A DNA stretch of 47,225 nucleotides from assembly GCA_019359415.1 (NCBI GenBank), contig JAHHHH010000060.1:1-47225 (forward strand), in the 5' to 3' direction. Of the stretch, positions 1 to 8,561 are shown in pieces (position 1 is the first letter of the stretch; each line of letters starts with the position of its first letter). A program made the position numbers and the translations under genes. Under the pieces are notes generated by a model that searched no databases, was not told the DNA's origin, and was given only the letters and a program-made list of their open reading frames with translations. Origin of the DNA: Iphinoe sp. HA4291-MV1 (GTDB lineage Bacteria > Cyanobacteriota > Cyanobacteriia > Cyanobacteriales > Nostocaceae).

Positions 1-5
1 TTTTG

Positions 6-11
6 TCCGGA
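6..11 (+). promoter_or_regulatory. DIF+-type promoter motif TCCGGA of unit 1 (also at 138-143, 271-276, 403-408)
   Basis: TCCGGA occurs once per unit at the same offset, about 60 bases before the terminator hairpin. TCCGGA centred near -35 is the published DIF+ motif of heterocyst-linked promoters, first noticed at NsiR1. If it sits at -35 here, transcription starts near base 43-45 of unit 1 and the RNA runs ~55 nt to the T-tract. That length agreement is the main support. Confidence 0.7.
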
Positions 12-43
12 ACACCTAGTTTTTCTCAGAACAGAGAATTGGT

Positions 44-99
44 AGATGCACCCTGATAACTCACATCCCTAGTCGGCTACCAGCTACTGGGGATTTTTT
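44..99 (+). ncRNA. nsiR1: NsiR1-like small RNA, copy 1
   Basis: The start is inferred from the TCCGGA spacing; the end is the T-tract 94-99. The 3' hairpin pairs CCCTAGT (67-73) with ACTGGGG (86-92), using one G-T wobble. An inner helix GGCT (75-78) / AGCT (82-85) closes an ACC loop. With the T6 run this is a standard Rho-independent terminator. The single-stranded 5' half (about 44-66) would be the region free to pair with a target. Confidence 0.75.
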
Positions 100-175
100 A
101 TTTTTTACACAAAACAGACTTCATTTTTGCGCTTTTGTCCGGAACATCTAGTTTTTCTCAGAACAGAGAATTGGT

Positions 176-231
176 AGATGCACCCTGATAACTCACATCC
201 CTAGTCGGCTACCAGCTACTGGGGATTTTTT
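176..231 (+). ncRNA. nsiR1: NsiR1-like small RNA, copy 2
   Basis: Same layout as copy 1, with the hairpin at 199-224 and T-tract 226-231. The presumed transcribed part is identical to copy 1. The only difference in the unit before the spacer is a C-to-T change between the TCCGGA motif and the start site. Confidence 0.75.
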
Positions 232-308
232 ATTTTTTACACAAAACAGACTTCATTTTCGCACTTTTTGTCCGGAACACCTAGTTTTTCTCAGAACAGA
301 GAATTGGT

Positions 309-364
309 AGATGCACCCTGATAACTCACATCCCTAGTCGGCTACCAGCTACTGGGGATTTTTT
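309..364 (+). ncRNA. nsiR1: NsiR1-like small RNA, copy 3
   Basis: TCCGGA at 271-276, hairpin at 332-357, then T6. The presumed RNA is identical to copies 1, 2 and 4. Confidence 0.75.
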
Positions 365-440
365 ATTTTTTACACAAAACAGACTTCATTTTCGTGCTTT
401 TGTCCGGAACACCTAGTTTTTCTCAGAACAGAGAATTGGT

Positions 441-496
441 AGATGCACCCTGATAACTCACATCCCTAGTCGGCTACCAGCTACTGGGGATTTTTT
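441..496 (+). ncRNA. nsiR1: NsiR1-like small RNA, copy 4 (last of array)
   Basis: TCCGGA at 403-408, hairpin 464-489, T-tract 491-496. Homology to the other units ends a few bases later, so this is the right end of the array. The next 200 bp are AT-rich and lead into the thioredoxin-like gene. Confidence 0.75.
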
Positions 497-706
497 ATTT
501 CAAATGTAGAGATGCAAAACCTAGTGCCCATGTGGATGTCGGTAAAGAAAGTGGGAATAACAAGATTACTGCTATATTTAGCCAAAGTTTTTAATATTAC
601 CCAAATTCTTAATATTTTTTTTATAATCTCTTACTGAGAATATTGGTATTCTTTTATAGTATATTATTTTAAAAGTCAGTGTTAATACCTCAAGAGTTGT
701 AAATCC

Positions 707-1033
707 ATGAGTTTAGCTGTCATCAAGTTTTCTTCAGAAGACTGTGGCATCTGCCACAAGATGTCTTTTTATGACAAAAAGGTGGCTGAAGAATTGGATT
801 TGCAATTTATAGATGTGAAGATGCAGGATACAGCAGCTTACCGGAAGTATCGTAAGATTCTGCTGACTCAGTATCCTGATAAATCGCAAATGGGATGGCC
901 TACCTACATTATTTGTGATTCACCAGAAGGGGAATTTCAGATTCTGGGCGAGGTCAAAGGTGGTCATCCCAAAGGGGAATTTAGAAGTCGCTTGCAAGAA
1001 GTTCTGAATTCAGCAGCATCTAAAGAGAGTTAA
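707..1033 (+). CDS. Thioredoxin-fold protein with CGIC motif
   Basis: This 108-aa protein is the length of a single thioredoxin domain. A first strand (residues 4-8) is followed by C13-G-I-C16, a redox-type CxxC in the right place at the start of helix 1. The later M-G-W-P-T segment (about 63-67) supplies the usual cis-proline. There is no signal peptide, so it is probably cytoplasmic. CGIC is not the classical CGPC, so this is a thioredoxin-like protein rather than a housekeeping thioredoxin; its substrate is unknown. It is the first gene after the sRNA array. Its last 14 bases overlap the end of the convergent small gene at 1020-1253. The upstream ribosome site is weak (GAG about 15 bases before the ATG). 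Confidence 0.8.
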   Translation: MSLAVIKFSSEDCGICHKMSFYDKKVAEELDLQFIDVKMQDTAAYRKYRKILLTQYPDKSQMGWPTYIICDSPEGEFQILGEVKGGHPKGEFRSRLQEVLNSAASKES

Positions 1034-1253
1034 TCGCCTCGAAAGATTTTACTTCTAGCACTGGACCAATCATAGCAGCAGTCATAACATCTTCACGTAC
1101 CTGTCCAGTGACTTTTGCTTTTTGTCCTTGTTTGAGTAAATTTTTGTCTGCTCCTCTAAGGATTTCATATGTATCACCCTTATCAGTAACCAACGCCCAA
1201 GCGCCAGTACCAATGTCACGACGTTCAACTGTACCTGTAACTGTGATGCTCAT
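1020..1253 (-). CDS. Small OB-fold-like conserved protein (77 aa)
   Basis: The open frame runs further upstream, but the extension is low in conservation character and crosses short repeats, so I place the start at the internal ATG (MSITVTGTVERR). The 77-residue product alternates short beta-strands with glycine turns: a G-T-V-E-R-R strand, a G-A-W-A-L-V strand, a Q-K-A-K-V-T-G-Q-V strand. This resembles a small OB fold of a type common as 'hypothetical protein' in cyanobacteria. No catalytic residue stands out. It ends inside the 3' end of the convergent thioredoxin-like gene (14-bp overlap). Upstream on the same strand, about 100 bp away, is the subtilase, so co-transcription is possible. 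Function unknown. Confidence 0.65.
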   Translation of the reverse strand: MSITVTGTVERRDIGTGAWALVTDKGDTYEILRGADKNLLKQGQKAKVTGQVREDVMTAAMIGPVLEVKSFEAINSL

Positions 1254-1355
1254 AAGAAGTTCTGAGTACTGAGTGCTAGGTATTAGGTATTGATTCGGGG
1301 GTAAGGGAAAACACCTCCTCATTATCCTCTCCTTCGTCATCTCCTCCATCTGTCT

Positions 1356-3260
1356 TTAGGCTGGTTGTTCTTCGTTTTTGACTGCTAAACGAGCTAAAGC
1401 GAAACATAGCAAGGCATTAACGATGAGGAAGATACGAGCGAGGATACCGCTATCCAATCCCCAAACTGCGGGGTCTAATATTGCACTCACCGCCAAACAC
1501 GCTGCTACACCCAGTGATGAACCAATGGCAAACCACTTCCATTTAGGATTTCCTAGCAAGAGTGCCATTAAGATTAAGGGAATCAGTACGCTGGCAAACA
1601 GGGGGTTAAAAGCATTTGTTCCTTGAAGGGTATTGCCTAATTCCGGAATAGAACTGCCCAACACGCGGAAAGGCCATTGGGGAAGGTCAAAAATATAGAT
1701 TCCCTTGAGGAAAAATAATCCAGAACTACCAGTGATTAAGCCCCAGGATAAAGTCCAACCCCAGCGGAACGGGAAGTAAACCCGTAAAAACCAAGCTAGG
1801 AGATAAGAACCAAGAACCATCAAAATCTTGGGTAATAGTGCCACTGCACCGCCATCAATCCAAAAGCGGGGGTTGAGATAGCCGTTATCCCGCAGCCAAC
1901 GGAAGAAATCTTGGAAACTGATTTGCCCTTGAGTGGCGACTTGCACTGCTGCTTCTGCATTGAGTTGTCCAGCACCATAGTAGTTTAAACCGTCATCCTG
2001 AACAGTTCGTGCTGACTGCTTGAGGACTTCGAGGATTTGGTCTGGTTCTTTGACGCCAGAAGCTTTGACTAATGCCACAACTCCAGCAACGTGGGGCGCA
2101 GCCATGCTTGTACCCTGGAAGCCCAAAAATACTCCTGTGCCGTTGTTTTCAAGGTCGATGGTTTCTTGGAGAATCTTGCCTGCATCACTACCACCTGGGG
2201 CGGAGATGTCCACTCCAGCACCAAAATTAGAATAGGGTGCTCTTTCCCCATCTGGACCTAATGCCGAAACGCCGATAACGTGGGGATAACGTGCTGGATA
2301 AGCAGCAGAATTCTGATTTTCGTTACCAGCAGCAGCAATGATGACGACGCCTTTTCTATGGGCATATTCAATTGCGTCTTTCATCAGTTGACTTTCACCA
2401 CCACCACCTAAGCTCATGTTAATGACATCTGCACCGTTATCAGCAGCAAATTTAATCGCTTCGGCAATATCGGCAACAGTACCACCGCCATACTCACTCA
2501 GTACCTTGAGAGGCATGAGTTTGGCTTCGTAAGCAATTCCAGCGACACCATAGTTGTTGTTGGTCGCTTGGGCAATAGTACCAGCAACGTGAGTGCCGTG
2601 ACCATTGTCGTCCTTGGCTTCTACTCTATCATTAACAAAATCGTAGCCAGGGACAAATTCTGTCTCTACAAGGTCACGGACGCGAGTGATACCAGTATCA
2701 ATCACCGCAACTGTAATGTCTTTGCCTTTGGTTTGAGTCCACGCGCCTTCAACATGAATATTGTGCAGATTCCACTGCTTGCTGTAATAGGGGTCGTTGG
2801 GACCTTTGAATGCTGGTTTCGCTTCGTCAGCCTCTTGTGAGGGCTGCAAAAATTCTCCCTCCCAAGTCACTTTACCTGGTTTTGGAAGCCTGTAGATATA
2901 ATTTGGTTCAATAAAATCCATTGCTTGGGCATATGGCGACTTTTTCAGTTCTTTCAGTCGCTGCTTATCGCCCTTGATGATATAAACATTCCCCTTGGCG
3001 GAAAATTGATTATCTAGTTGGGGAGTGACGTTGTACTGTTGAGCAATAGCTTGCAGATCCTGCTGCAATACGTCTTTGGGAATATCTTCCCGAAAATTTA
3101 GCACTATTGTCTCAAATTCCCCTTTGGCTGCCAGTCCCTGAAAATTAATAAAATGAAACAAGGCAACACTCAGCCCAATGACAAATAAGCAAAATAATAT
3201 CAGCTTTCTCATCTCAAACCATGACCGCTTTTTGCCAGTTTGCTCACTACCATAACTCAT
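1356..3260 (-). CDS. Membrane-anchored S8 (subtilisin-like) serine peptidase with C-terminal membrane domain
   Basis: 634 aa. Residues ~19-37 form an N-terminal membrane or signal-anchor segment. Residues ~50-120 look like an I9-type propeptide. The catalytic triad is intact: D188 (VAVIDTG), H221 (NGHGTHVAG) and S385 (GTSMAAPHVAG), with oxyanion N313 (AAAGNEN). After the catalytic domain (about 155-445) come roughly five hydrophobic segments between 470 and 627, unusual for a plain secreted subtilase. The protease is therefore probably membrane-bound, with the catalytic domain outside the cytoplasm. An AGAGG element a few bases upstream supports the ATG at 3260; a second Met at residue 17 is an alternative. 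It is divergent from the gene at 3333, with 72 bp between starts. Substrate unknown. Confidence 0.92.
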   Translation of the reverse strand: MSYGSEQTGKKRSWFEMRKLILFCLFVIGLSVALFHFINFQGLAAKGEFETIVLNFREDIPKDVLQQDLQAIAQQYNVTPQLDNQFSAKGNVYIIKGDKQRLKELKKSPYAQAMDFIEPNYIYRLPKPGKVTWEGEFLQPSQEADEAKPAFKGPNDPYYSKQWNLHNIHVEGAWTQTKGKDITVAVIDTGITRVRDLVETEFVPGYDFVNDRVEAKDDNGHGTHVAGTIAQATNNNYGVAGIAYEAKLMPLKVLSEYGGGTVADIAEAIKFAADNGADVINMSLGGGGESQLMKDAIEYAHRKGVVIIAAAGNENQNSAAYPARYPHVIGVSALGPDGERAPYSNFGAGVDISAPGGSDAGKILQETIDLENNGTGVFLGFQGTSMAAPHVAGVVALVKASGVKEPDQILEVLKQSARTVQDDGLNYYGAGQLNAEAAVQVATQGQISFQDFFRWLRDNGYLNPRFWIDGGAVALLPKILMVLGSYLLAWFLRVYFPFRWGWTLSWGLITGSSGLFFLKGIYIFDLPQWPFRVLGSSIPELGNTLQGTNAFNPLFASVLIPLILMALLLGNPKWKWFAIGSSLGVAACLAVSAILDPAVWGLDSGILARIFLIVNALLCFALARLAVKNEEQPA

Positions 3261-3332
3261 ACAAGCCTCTTATTGGGGCATTTAGCAGTAAACTTACGAT
3301 TTTTACACATAACTCAGGACAATTTTTCAACG

Positions 3333-3767
3333 ATGGAACGCGGTCTTTTATGGTTACCCCTGTTATTTGCATTTTTTTGGTTGGCTTGGCAAGGCTCCAA
3401 GGAGTATCAAAAGATAGAAGCATATCGCACTTGGGCAGAGCAATTTGAACGAGCTAAGTACGATATTTATGCAGTCTTGGGTCAAAAAGGCGACAATATA
3501 ACCTGGGGCAAACCAACGCCAAAAGGTCCAATCAAGTTAGAAACATTTTCTTTGCTTGATGTCCAGAAAATCGTCTTTTTAGTAGATGACAAACAAGTAG
3601 AAATAGAAAAACCACCAGAAAAAGGTCGTGTTATTGAGTTGAAATTTGTATTTTCCGAACCAGATAAAACAGTACGTCTTCCTTTTACAGAAATTCCCTT
3701 AGCAGCAGAATGGGGAAAGTTTTTACAGGGGGAATTGCAGCGTTTGCAGTCGGAACAAAATCATTAG
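3333..3767 (+). CDS. N-terminally membrane-anchored conserved protein
   Basis: The start is set at the ATG of MERGLLWLPLL; the longer open frame would run into the divergent subtilase gene. The 144-aa product has one hydrophobic N-terminal segment (about residues 4-19), then a charged region with the look of an alpha/beta domain (WGKPTPKGP, FSLLDVQKIVFLVDD, GRVIELKFVFSEP). The stop codon TAG lies inside the first copy of a CATTAGT heptamer array (3762-3796), so repeat sequence supplies the end of the gene. I do not recognise a family. The context (a divergent protease and a downstream lipoprotein) suggests an envelope protein but does not prove it. Confidence 0.7.
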   Translation: MERGLLWLPLLFAFFWLAWQGSKEYQKIEAYRTWAEQFERAKYDIYAVLGQKGDNITWGKPTPKGPIKLETFSLLDVQKIVFLVDDKQVEIEKPPEKGRVIELKFVFSEPDKTVRLPFTEIPLAAEWGKFLQGELQRLQSEQNH

Positions 3768-3796
3768 TCATTAGTCATTAGTCATTAGTCATTAGT
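3762..3796 (+). repeat. Heptanucleotide tandem repeat (CATTAGT)x5
   Basis: Five perfect CATTAGT copies, 35 bp, followed by CAATAATT. This is a short tandemly repeated repetitive sequence of the kind long known from heterocystous cyanobacteria. The first copy contributes the stop codon of the preceding gene. A related two-copy run covers the rdgB start at 8519-8532. Confidence 0.95.
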
Positions 3797-3834
3797 CAAT
3801 AATTAATAGACTATTAACTGTGGGCTTTTGGTTT

Positions 3835-5454
3835 ATGAAAGGAATTATTCTGTTTTTCGGTATTGTTTTACTGCTTAATGCGTGTACTGAAACCCTTGAT
3901 GGTTCTTCCCAAGCGGTTAATAATCCTAAGTCTAAAGCCCAAAACTGTCCAAAGTCTACAGTCGTCTCTTTACCTATTCGTAAAGAAGGGGAAAGCTTTT
4001 ATGACAGATTTGATTTTCACATTCGCAACATTGTGACAGATGCCGATACGGTCAAGTTTCAGACGTTAAAGCAAGATTTTGTTTTTTGTCGAGGTGACAA
4101 TACTTGGACGGTGCAACAGGGAACTCTAGCCAAGAAGTTGCAGCCGCAAAATAATCCGGAATCAACTTACAAAACTATCGATTGTCAGGGTAAAAACTAT
4201 CAGTATCGAGTCTTGATAGAACCTAAGTTTTCATTAGGAGCAGACAATAATGTAACAAGACCAAATGTACCAGATCCAGCACAGCAAAAAGTTGTATTTG
4301 AGCTAGTTACTCCTAATAGTAAAAAACCCCAACGGCAAACGCTATACACTCTCAAGGACTTGCAGCAAGCGGCTGTAAAGCAGGGGTATTCTGCAAGTGG
4401 AACTCAACTCGGTTTTCCCCGCATTACAGCTGCTGTCATTCATGAAAATCGTATCTGGTGGTCAGTTGCTTTCGGGCAAGGTGAAGGCGATAATGGCATA
4501 GCCACTATCGTGAGTTATGACCCCCAAGCCAATAAATTCACACTCATTCAACCACAAGAACTTTGGTCGCAACAAATTACTGATTTAATCATAACTGGAA
4601 ATGCGAACAGTCCCACGTTTTGGATGGGTACGAATAGGAGTGGAGAAGGTACTCCCTACATACCCGCCAAAGGGCTAGTGGCTTACCGTCTCGATCCGCA
4701 AAACCCGAATTCAGGTTCTTTGAGAGCTTACACTGTCTACAACAGCCCGCTCGTTGGGGCAATTCCTGATAAACTCAGGTTAGAAAACGATATACTGTGG
4801 GTTGGTACCGCCAACGGCGTTTGTCAACTCAACTGGCAAGCTGTTGATAATCCTAAGAGTTGGTCTTGCTGGCGGTTTGCGGCAATGGCTAAACTACCAC
4901 AAGAAGGACTACCGCTTTACAGTGCATTGACCAATAAAACTTCTGCTGCGAAGCTATCTCTTGCTAAAAATGACAAAACTGTGGAAGTGTTGTGGTGGAG
5001 TCCTATAAACTTACAGACTCGCAAAGGTCGCTATGAGGTGAGATATCCTCAAGGCTTCACGGTGACGTTGGATCAAGGCGCAAGTCTTTATCAGTTTAAA
5101 CGCTCTTTGCCACCGGGAAAACTGCCTGTTGATTGGTCTGGGTTTGAGTGGCATTGGAATGGCGATCGCTTTGTGCGAGGATTTGATGAAGTTGTTATAG
5201 ATGCTTTTGGAATTAGTCCAAGAGGAATTGGTTCTAACCGCGTCGAAGGGAACTCTCAACCAAATTGGAATGCGATACGCGGCGATCTTGAGTTACTGAA
5301 TCTTTCTCCCAAATCTACCAGGGTAAAATATGACTCTGGCTGGGTTGATGAAACTAAGCTCAATCCTTACTTAATAATTTTGCCGCAAGAACGATCACAA
5401 AATCCGCAACCCAATCCAATAGAAACTATAGCCAAACAACTACAATCTCCCTAG
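3835..5454 (+). CDS. Lipoprotein with propeller-like repeats, function unknown
   Basis: The ATG at 3835 gives a clean lipoprotein signal: Lys, a hydrophobic stretch, then L-N-A-C with C17 as the lipidated residue. A GTG five codons upstream is an alternative start. Of the 539 residues, the middle (about 190-340) contains repeated W-rich strands (IWWSVAFGQG, FWMGTNRSGEG, LWVGTANGVCQLNW) that look like beta-propeller blades. Two WxGxN/G blades are the clearest. The C-terminal third has no motif I can name. It is probably anchored to the outer face of the inner membrane or to the outer membrane. It ends 12 bp before thiD on the same strand, so the two may share a transcript, but no functional link is evident. 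Confidence 0.75.
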   Translation: MKGIILFFGIVLLLNACTETLDGSSQAVNNPKSKAQNCPKSTVVSLPIRKEGESFYDRFDFHIRNIVTDADTVKFQTLKQDFVFCRGDNTWTVQQGTLAKKLQPQNNPESTYKTIDCQGKNYQYRVLIEPKFSLGADNNVTRPNVPDPAQQKVVFELVTPNSKKPQRQTLYTLKDLQQAAVKQGYSASGTQLGFPRITAAVIHENRIWWSVAFGQGEGDNGIATIVSYDPQANKFTLIQPQELWSQQITDLIITGNANSPTFWMGTNRSGEGTPYIPAKGLVAYRLDPQNPNSGSLRAYTVYNSPLVGAIPDKLRLENDILWVGTANGVCQLNWQAVDNPKSWSCWRFAAMAKLPQEGLPLYSALTNKTSAAKLSLAKNDKTVEVLWWSPINLQTRKGRYEVRYPQGFTVTLDQGASLYQFKRSLPPGKLPVDWSGFEWHWNGDRFVRGFDEVVIDAFGISPRGIGSNRVEGNSQPNWNAIRGDLELLNLSPKSTRVKYDSGWVDETKLNPYLIILPQERSQNPQPNPIETIAKQLQSP

Positions 5455-5466
5455 CAGTCTTTTCTT

Positions 5467-6285
5467 ATGAACGCCGAAACAACACCCAAAGTACCCGTTG
5501 CTTTAACGATCGCCGGTTCTGATAGCGGTGGTGGTGCAGGTATTCAAGCAGATTTGCGTACCTTTGCCTTTCATTGCGTTCATGGAACCAGCGCCATTAC
5601 CTGTGTCACAGCACAAAACACTTTGGGTGTCATGCGGGTTGATGCAATACCACCAGAAACTATTGTGGCGCAAATTCGTGCCGTGTACGAAGATATAGGT
5701 GTGCAAGCCGTGAAAACGGGAATGTTGCTTAATAAGGAAATCATAACCGCTGTTACTCAACAGGTGGAGGCTTTACAAATTCATAATCTAGTTGTCGATC
5801 CAGTGATGGTTTCTCGCACAGGGGCGCAATTACTGGATGATGATGCTGTAAAAACTCTTCGTCATTTGCTCATTCCCAAGGCTGCTATTGTGACACCAAA
5901 TCGCTATGAAGCTCAGATTTTGAGCAGTTTACCAATTAACTCACTAGATGATATGAGAGCAGCGGCTCAAATCATTCACAGAAATTTAGGGGCAAAGGTT
6001 GTTTTAGTCAAGGGTGGAGGTATGCAAGGAAGTTTACGTGGTGTTGATATTTGGTTTGATGGACACAAGATGGAAACTTTGACAACAAAACACGTAGAGA
6101 CAAAAAATTCTCATGGTACTGGTTGTACCCTCTCAGCTGCGATCGCTGCTAATCTTTCACTTGGAAAGGACTTGATAACAGCAGTACGACAGGCGAAGGA
6201 GTATGTCACTTCTGCACTCTCTTATGCCTTAGACATTGGCAAAGGGCAAGGTCCTGTGGGACACTTCTTTCCATTATTGATCTAG
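5467..6285 (+). CDS. thiD: Hydroxymethylpyrimidine/phosphomethylpyrimidine kinase
   Basis: 272 aa, normal length for ThiD of the ribokinase superfamily. The N-terminal ALTIAGSDSGGGAGIQADL binds the pyrimidine; the C-terminal SHGTGCTLSAA carries the anion hole and catalytic Cys/Asp region of the family. ThiD phosphorylates HMP and then HMP-P to give HMP-PP, which is coupled to the thiazole to make thiamine phosphate. ThiC, which makes HMP-P, is encoded at 23798 behind a TPP riboswitch. No riboswitch precedes thiD itself. The start follows the lipoprotein gene by 12 bp with no clear Shine-Dalgarno site. Confidence 0.95.
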   Translation: MNAETTPKVPVALTIAGSDSGGGAGIQADLRTFAFHCVHGTSAITCVTAQNTLGVMRVDAIPPETIVAQIRAVYEDIGVQAVKTGMLLNKEIITAVTQQVEALQIHNLVVDPVMVSRTGAQLLDDDAVKTLRHLLIPKAAIVTPNRYEAQILSSLPINSLDDMRAAAQIIHRNLGAKVVLVKGGGMQGSLRGVDIWFDGHKMETLTTKHVETKNSHGTGCTLSAAIAANLSLGKDLITAVRQAKEYVTSALSYALDIGKGQGPVGHFFPLLI

Positions 6286-6554
6286 TGAGGGCGTAGCTAG
6301 GTATGGGAAGGAATGGCAGAAGTTGCACTTGGAGCTTGAACTCTTTTCTACCTACACCCCTTGCTAACCTCATACTTTAGAAATATATATCTTACTATTG
6401 ATTGACTTGTATCTTTCTCCCCCTAAATTGTAAATTAATAATCTTTGCCCCAAGAACATCTTTCTATTATTCTTGGACATAGTTTCAGAGGCTGACTGTC
6501 TCTGGTTGCAAATTCGCTTCCCTGACTTACGTTCAATTTTGATATCAATCCACA

Positions 6555-7145
6555 ATGCAAACAATCACAAGTTCTGTTCACAACAGTACACCAGTAGCCA
6601 ATACACAAGCCTATTCTCCCTCTGTACCGCTCTCTGTCTATCGGGACTTGGCAACAGAGTTGCAAGCTGTCCAAGCAAAGTTGGACGCTCTCAACGCTCA
6701 GAATAAACAAATTGTGCAAGAAAATCAATTACTTCGGCAAGAAATTGCCAAAGCTGTTGAGTCTGTTTTGCGCTTGCAAAAGTTGGTTGATTCGCAAGCA
6801 AAAGGTAATTCCCATCAAGCTTGCCAAGCTTCTTCTAATTGTAGAACTGAAACGAAACGACCAGTTACCGAAGCAGCTTCTAGGGAGCAAGTTCTGCGTT
6901 CACGTACCTTCTATAGAGGAGATTCACAAACACCTGTCTTTCCTCAAAAGATAGAAATTCCAAATCCTATTCCGGAACCAGTGTTTGTAGAAGAGCAGAA
7001 AGTTGGCTATTATTCCTACAGCAACTCAGAACCTTCACGAATTAGAGGTTGGTGGTTAATAATAGCTATTTTGTTAATTATTGTTCTGGGTTTTGGTGCT
7101 GGGTATTTGATCGTACGTCCTTTCTTTGAAAATCATAGTCGTTAA
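6555..7145 (+). CDS. Coiled-coil protein with C-terminal membrane anchor
   Basis: 196 aa. Residues ~30-75 form a heptad-rich coiled coil (LATELQAVQAKLDALNAQ, then NKQIVQENQLLRQEI). A Pro/Glu-rich linker follows (IPNPIPEPVF) and then one strong membrane segment at about 168-188 (WWLIIAILLIIVLGFGAGYL). The body should be cytoplasmic and tail-anchored. I do not recognise the family; membrane-tethered coiled-coil proteins of this shape are widespread in filamentous cyanobacteria. The 5' gap from thiD is 269 bp and carries no gene I can see. Confidence 0.7.
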   Translation: MQTITSSVHNSTPVANTQAYSPSVPLSVYRDLATELQAVQAKLDALNAQNKQIVQENQLLRQEIAKAVESVLRLQKLVDSQAKGNSHQACQASSNCRTETKRPVTEAASREQVLRSRTFYRGDSQTPVFPQKIEIPNPIPEPVFVEEQKVGYYSYSNSEPSRIRGWWLIIAILLIIVLGFGAGYLIVRPFFENHSR

Positions 7146-7903
<758 letters not shown>

Positions 7904-7942
7904 CAGTTATCAGTTATCAGTTCACTGTTTACTGACAACTGT

Positions 7943-8521
7943 TCACTGGTTCAAATGAGGCAACTTTTGGAGCAAACCGACAAAAGCTTTGCCTCGATGA
8001 CTGACTGAACGCTTCAACTCTGGTGTCATCTGGGCAAATGTCAATTGCAATTGTTGAACGTAAAAAATCGGATCGTAGCCGAAACCGTCACTTCCACGAG
8101 GCGCATGGAGAATTTCACCACGACAAACCCCTTCTGATTCTAAAGCAATTGTACCATCTGGACGAGCGATCGCCACTACACAGACAAATTGCGCTTGCCG
8201 ATTTGGTGTATCGCCTAATTCCCTCAACACTCTGGCAATGCGCTCTTCATCAGTTTTGCCATAACGTGCAGAATACACTCCTGGTGCACCATTGAGGGCA
8301 TCGACTTGCAAACCAGAATCATCAGCGATCGCCCAGTTTTCTGTTACTTGTGCGACTTGGGATGCTTTTAAGCAGGCGTTAGCACTAAAGGTGTCTCCCG
8401 TTTCCTCTATTTCCAATTCTTCGGGTTTGAGAGTTAATTCCCAACCAGAATCAGTGAGATAAGCTTGTATTTCTCGCAACTTACCTGGATTTCCTGTAGC
8501 TACTACGAGTAATTTAGTCAT
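7943..8521 (-). CDS. rdgB: Non-canonical purine NTP pyrophosphatase (RdgB/HAM1)
   Basis: 192 aa, full length for the family. ATGNPGKLREIQ near the N-terminus contacts the triphosphate, IADDSGLQVDALNGAPGVYSARY is the family signature, GSDGFGYDPIF lies near residue 145 and SVSHRGKA near the C-terminus. The enzyme hydrolyses ITP, dITP and XTP to the monophosphate, keeping deaminated purines out of nucleic acids. The start codon falls in a CATTAGT repeat. It is convergent with glnB, with 39 bp between them made of short repeats. The mutase gene upstream on the same strand ends 40 bp away, so co-transcription is possible. Confidence 0.95.
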   Translation of the reverse strand: MTKLLVVATGNPGKLREIQAYLTDSGWELTLKPEELEIEETGDTFSANACLKASQVAQVTENWAIADDSGLQVDALNGAPGVYSARYGKTDEERIARVLRELGDTPNRQAQFVCVVAIARPDGTIALESEGVCRGEILHAPRGSDGFGYDPIFYVQQLQLTFAQMTPELKRSVSHRGKAFVGLLQKLPHLNQ

Positions 8522-8561
8522 TAGTCATTAGTTAAAAATTCTCCCATTGCCCATTGCCCAT
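8514..8561. repeat. Short repeats: CATTAGT x2 and CCCATTG x3
   Basis: CATTAGT copies at 8519-8532 cover the rdgB start codon, and tandem ATTGCCC-type heptamers fill 8543-8561, up to the stop codon of the mutase gene. The same heptamer family recurs at 36821-36838 and 44695-44708. Confidence 0.85.

Larger units (their letters stand above)
1..500 (+). repeat. Tandem array of four ~132-bp units (NsiR1-like sRNA array)
   Basis: Four head-to-tail units begin near 1, 133, 266 and 398 (periods 132, 133, 132). Units 1-3 are complete. Unit 4 stops after its terminator T-tract and lacks the trailing spacer. From the unit start through the terminator they are identical except for one C/T change near base 15 of unit 2; differences collect in the last ~10 bases of the spacer. 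Each unit has TCCGGA near its start and a hairpin plus T6. This is the architecture published for NsiR1 of Anabaena sp. PCC 7120: tandem direct repeats, each with its own promoter and giving a ~60-nt RNA in differentiating cells. The array touches the window edge, so more units may lie to the left. The family call rests on architecture and motif, not on an alignment. Confidence 0.82.

Noticed and set aside
1-500. CRISPR array
   Set aside because: The units are 132 bp and almost wholly identical, without unique spacers; each contains a promoter motif and a terminator.
1378-1626. Open frame of 82 codons on the plus strand
   Set aside because: It is antisense to the C-terminal part of the subtilase, with no ribosome site and no family features.
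7904-7942. Terminator between glnB and rdgB
   Set aside because: AACAGTT / AACTGTT can pair, but the loop is about 29 bases and made of ATCAGTT repeats, with no T-run.
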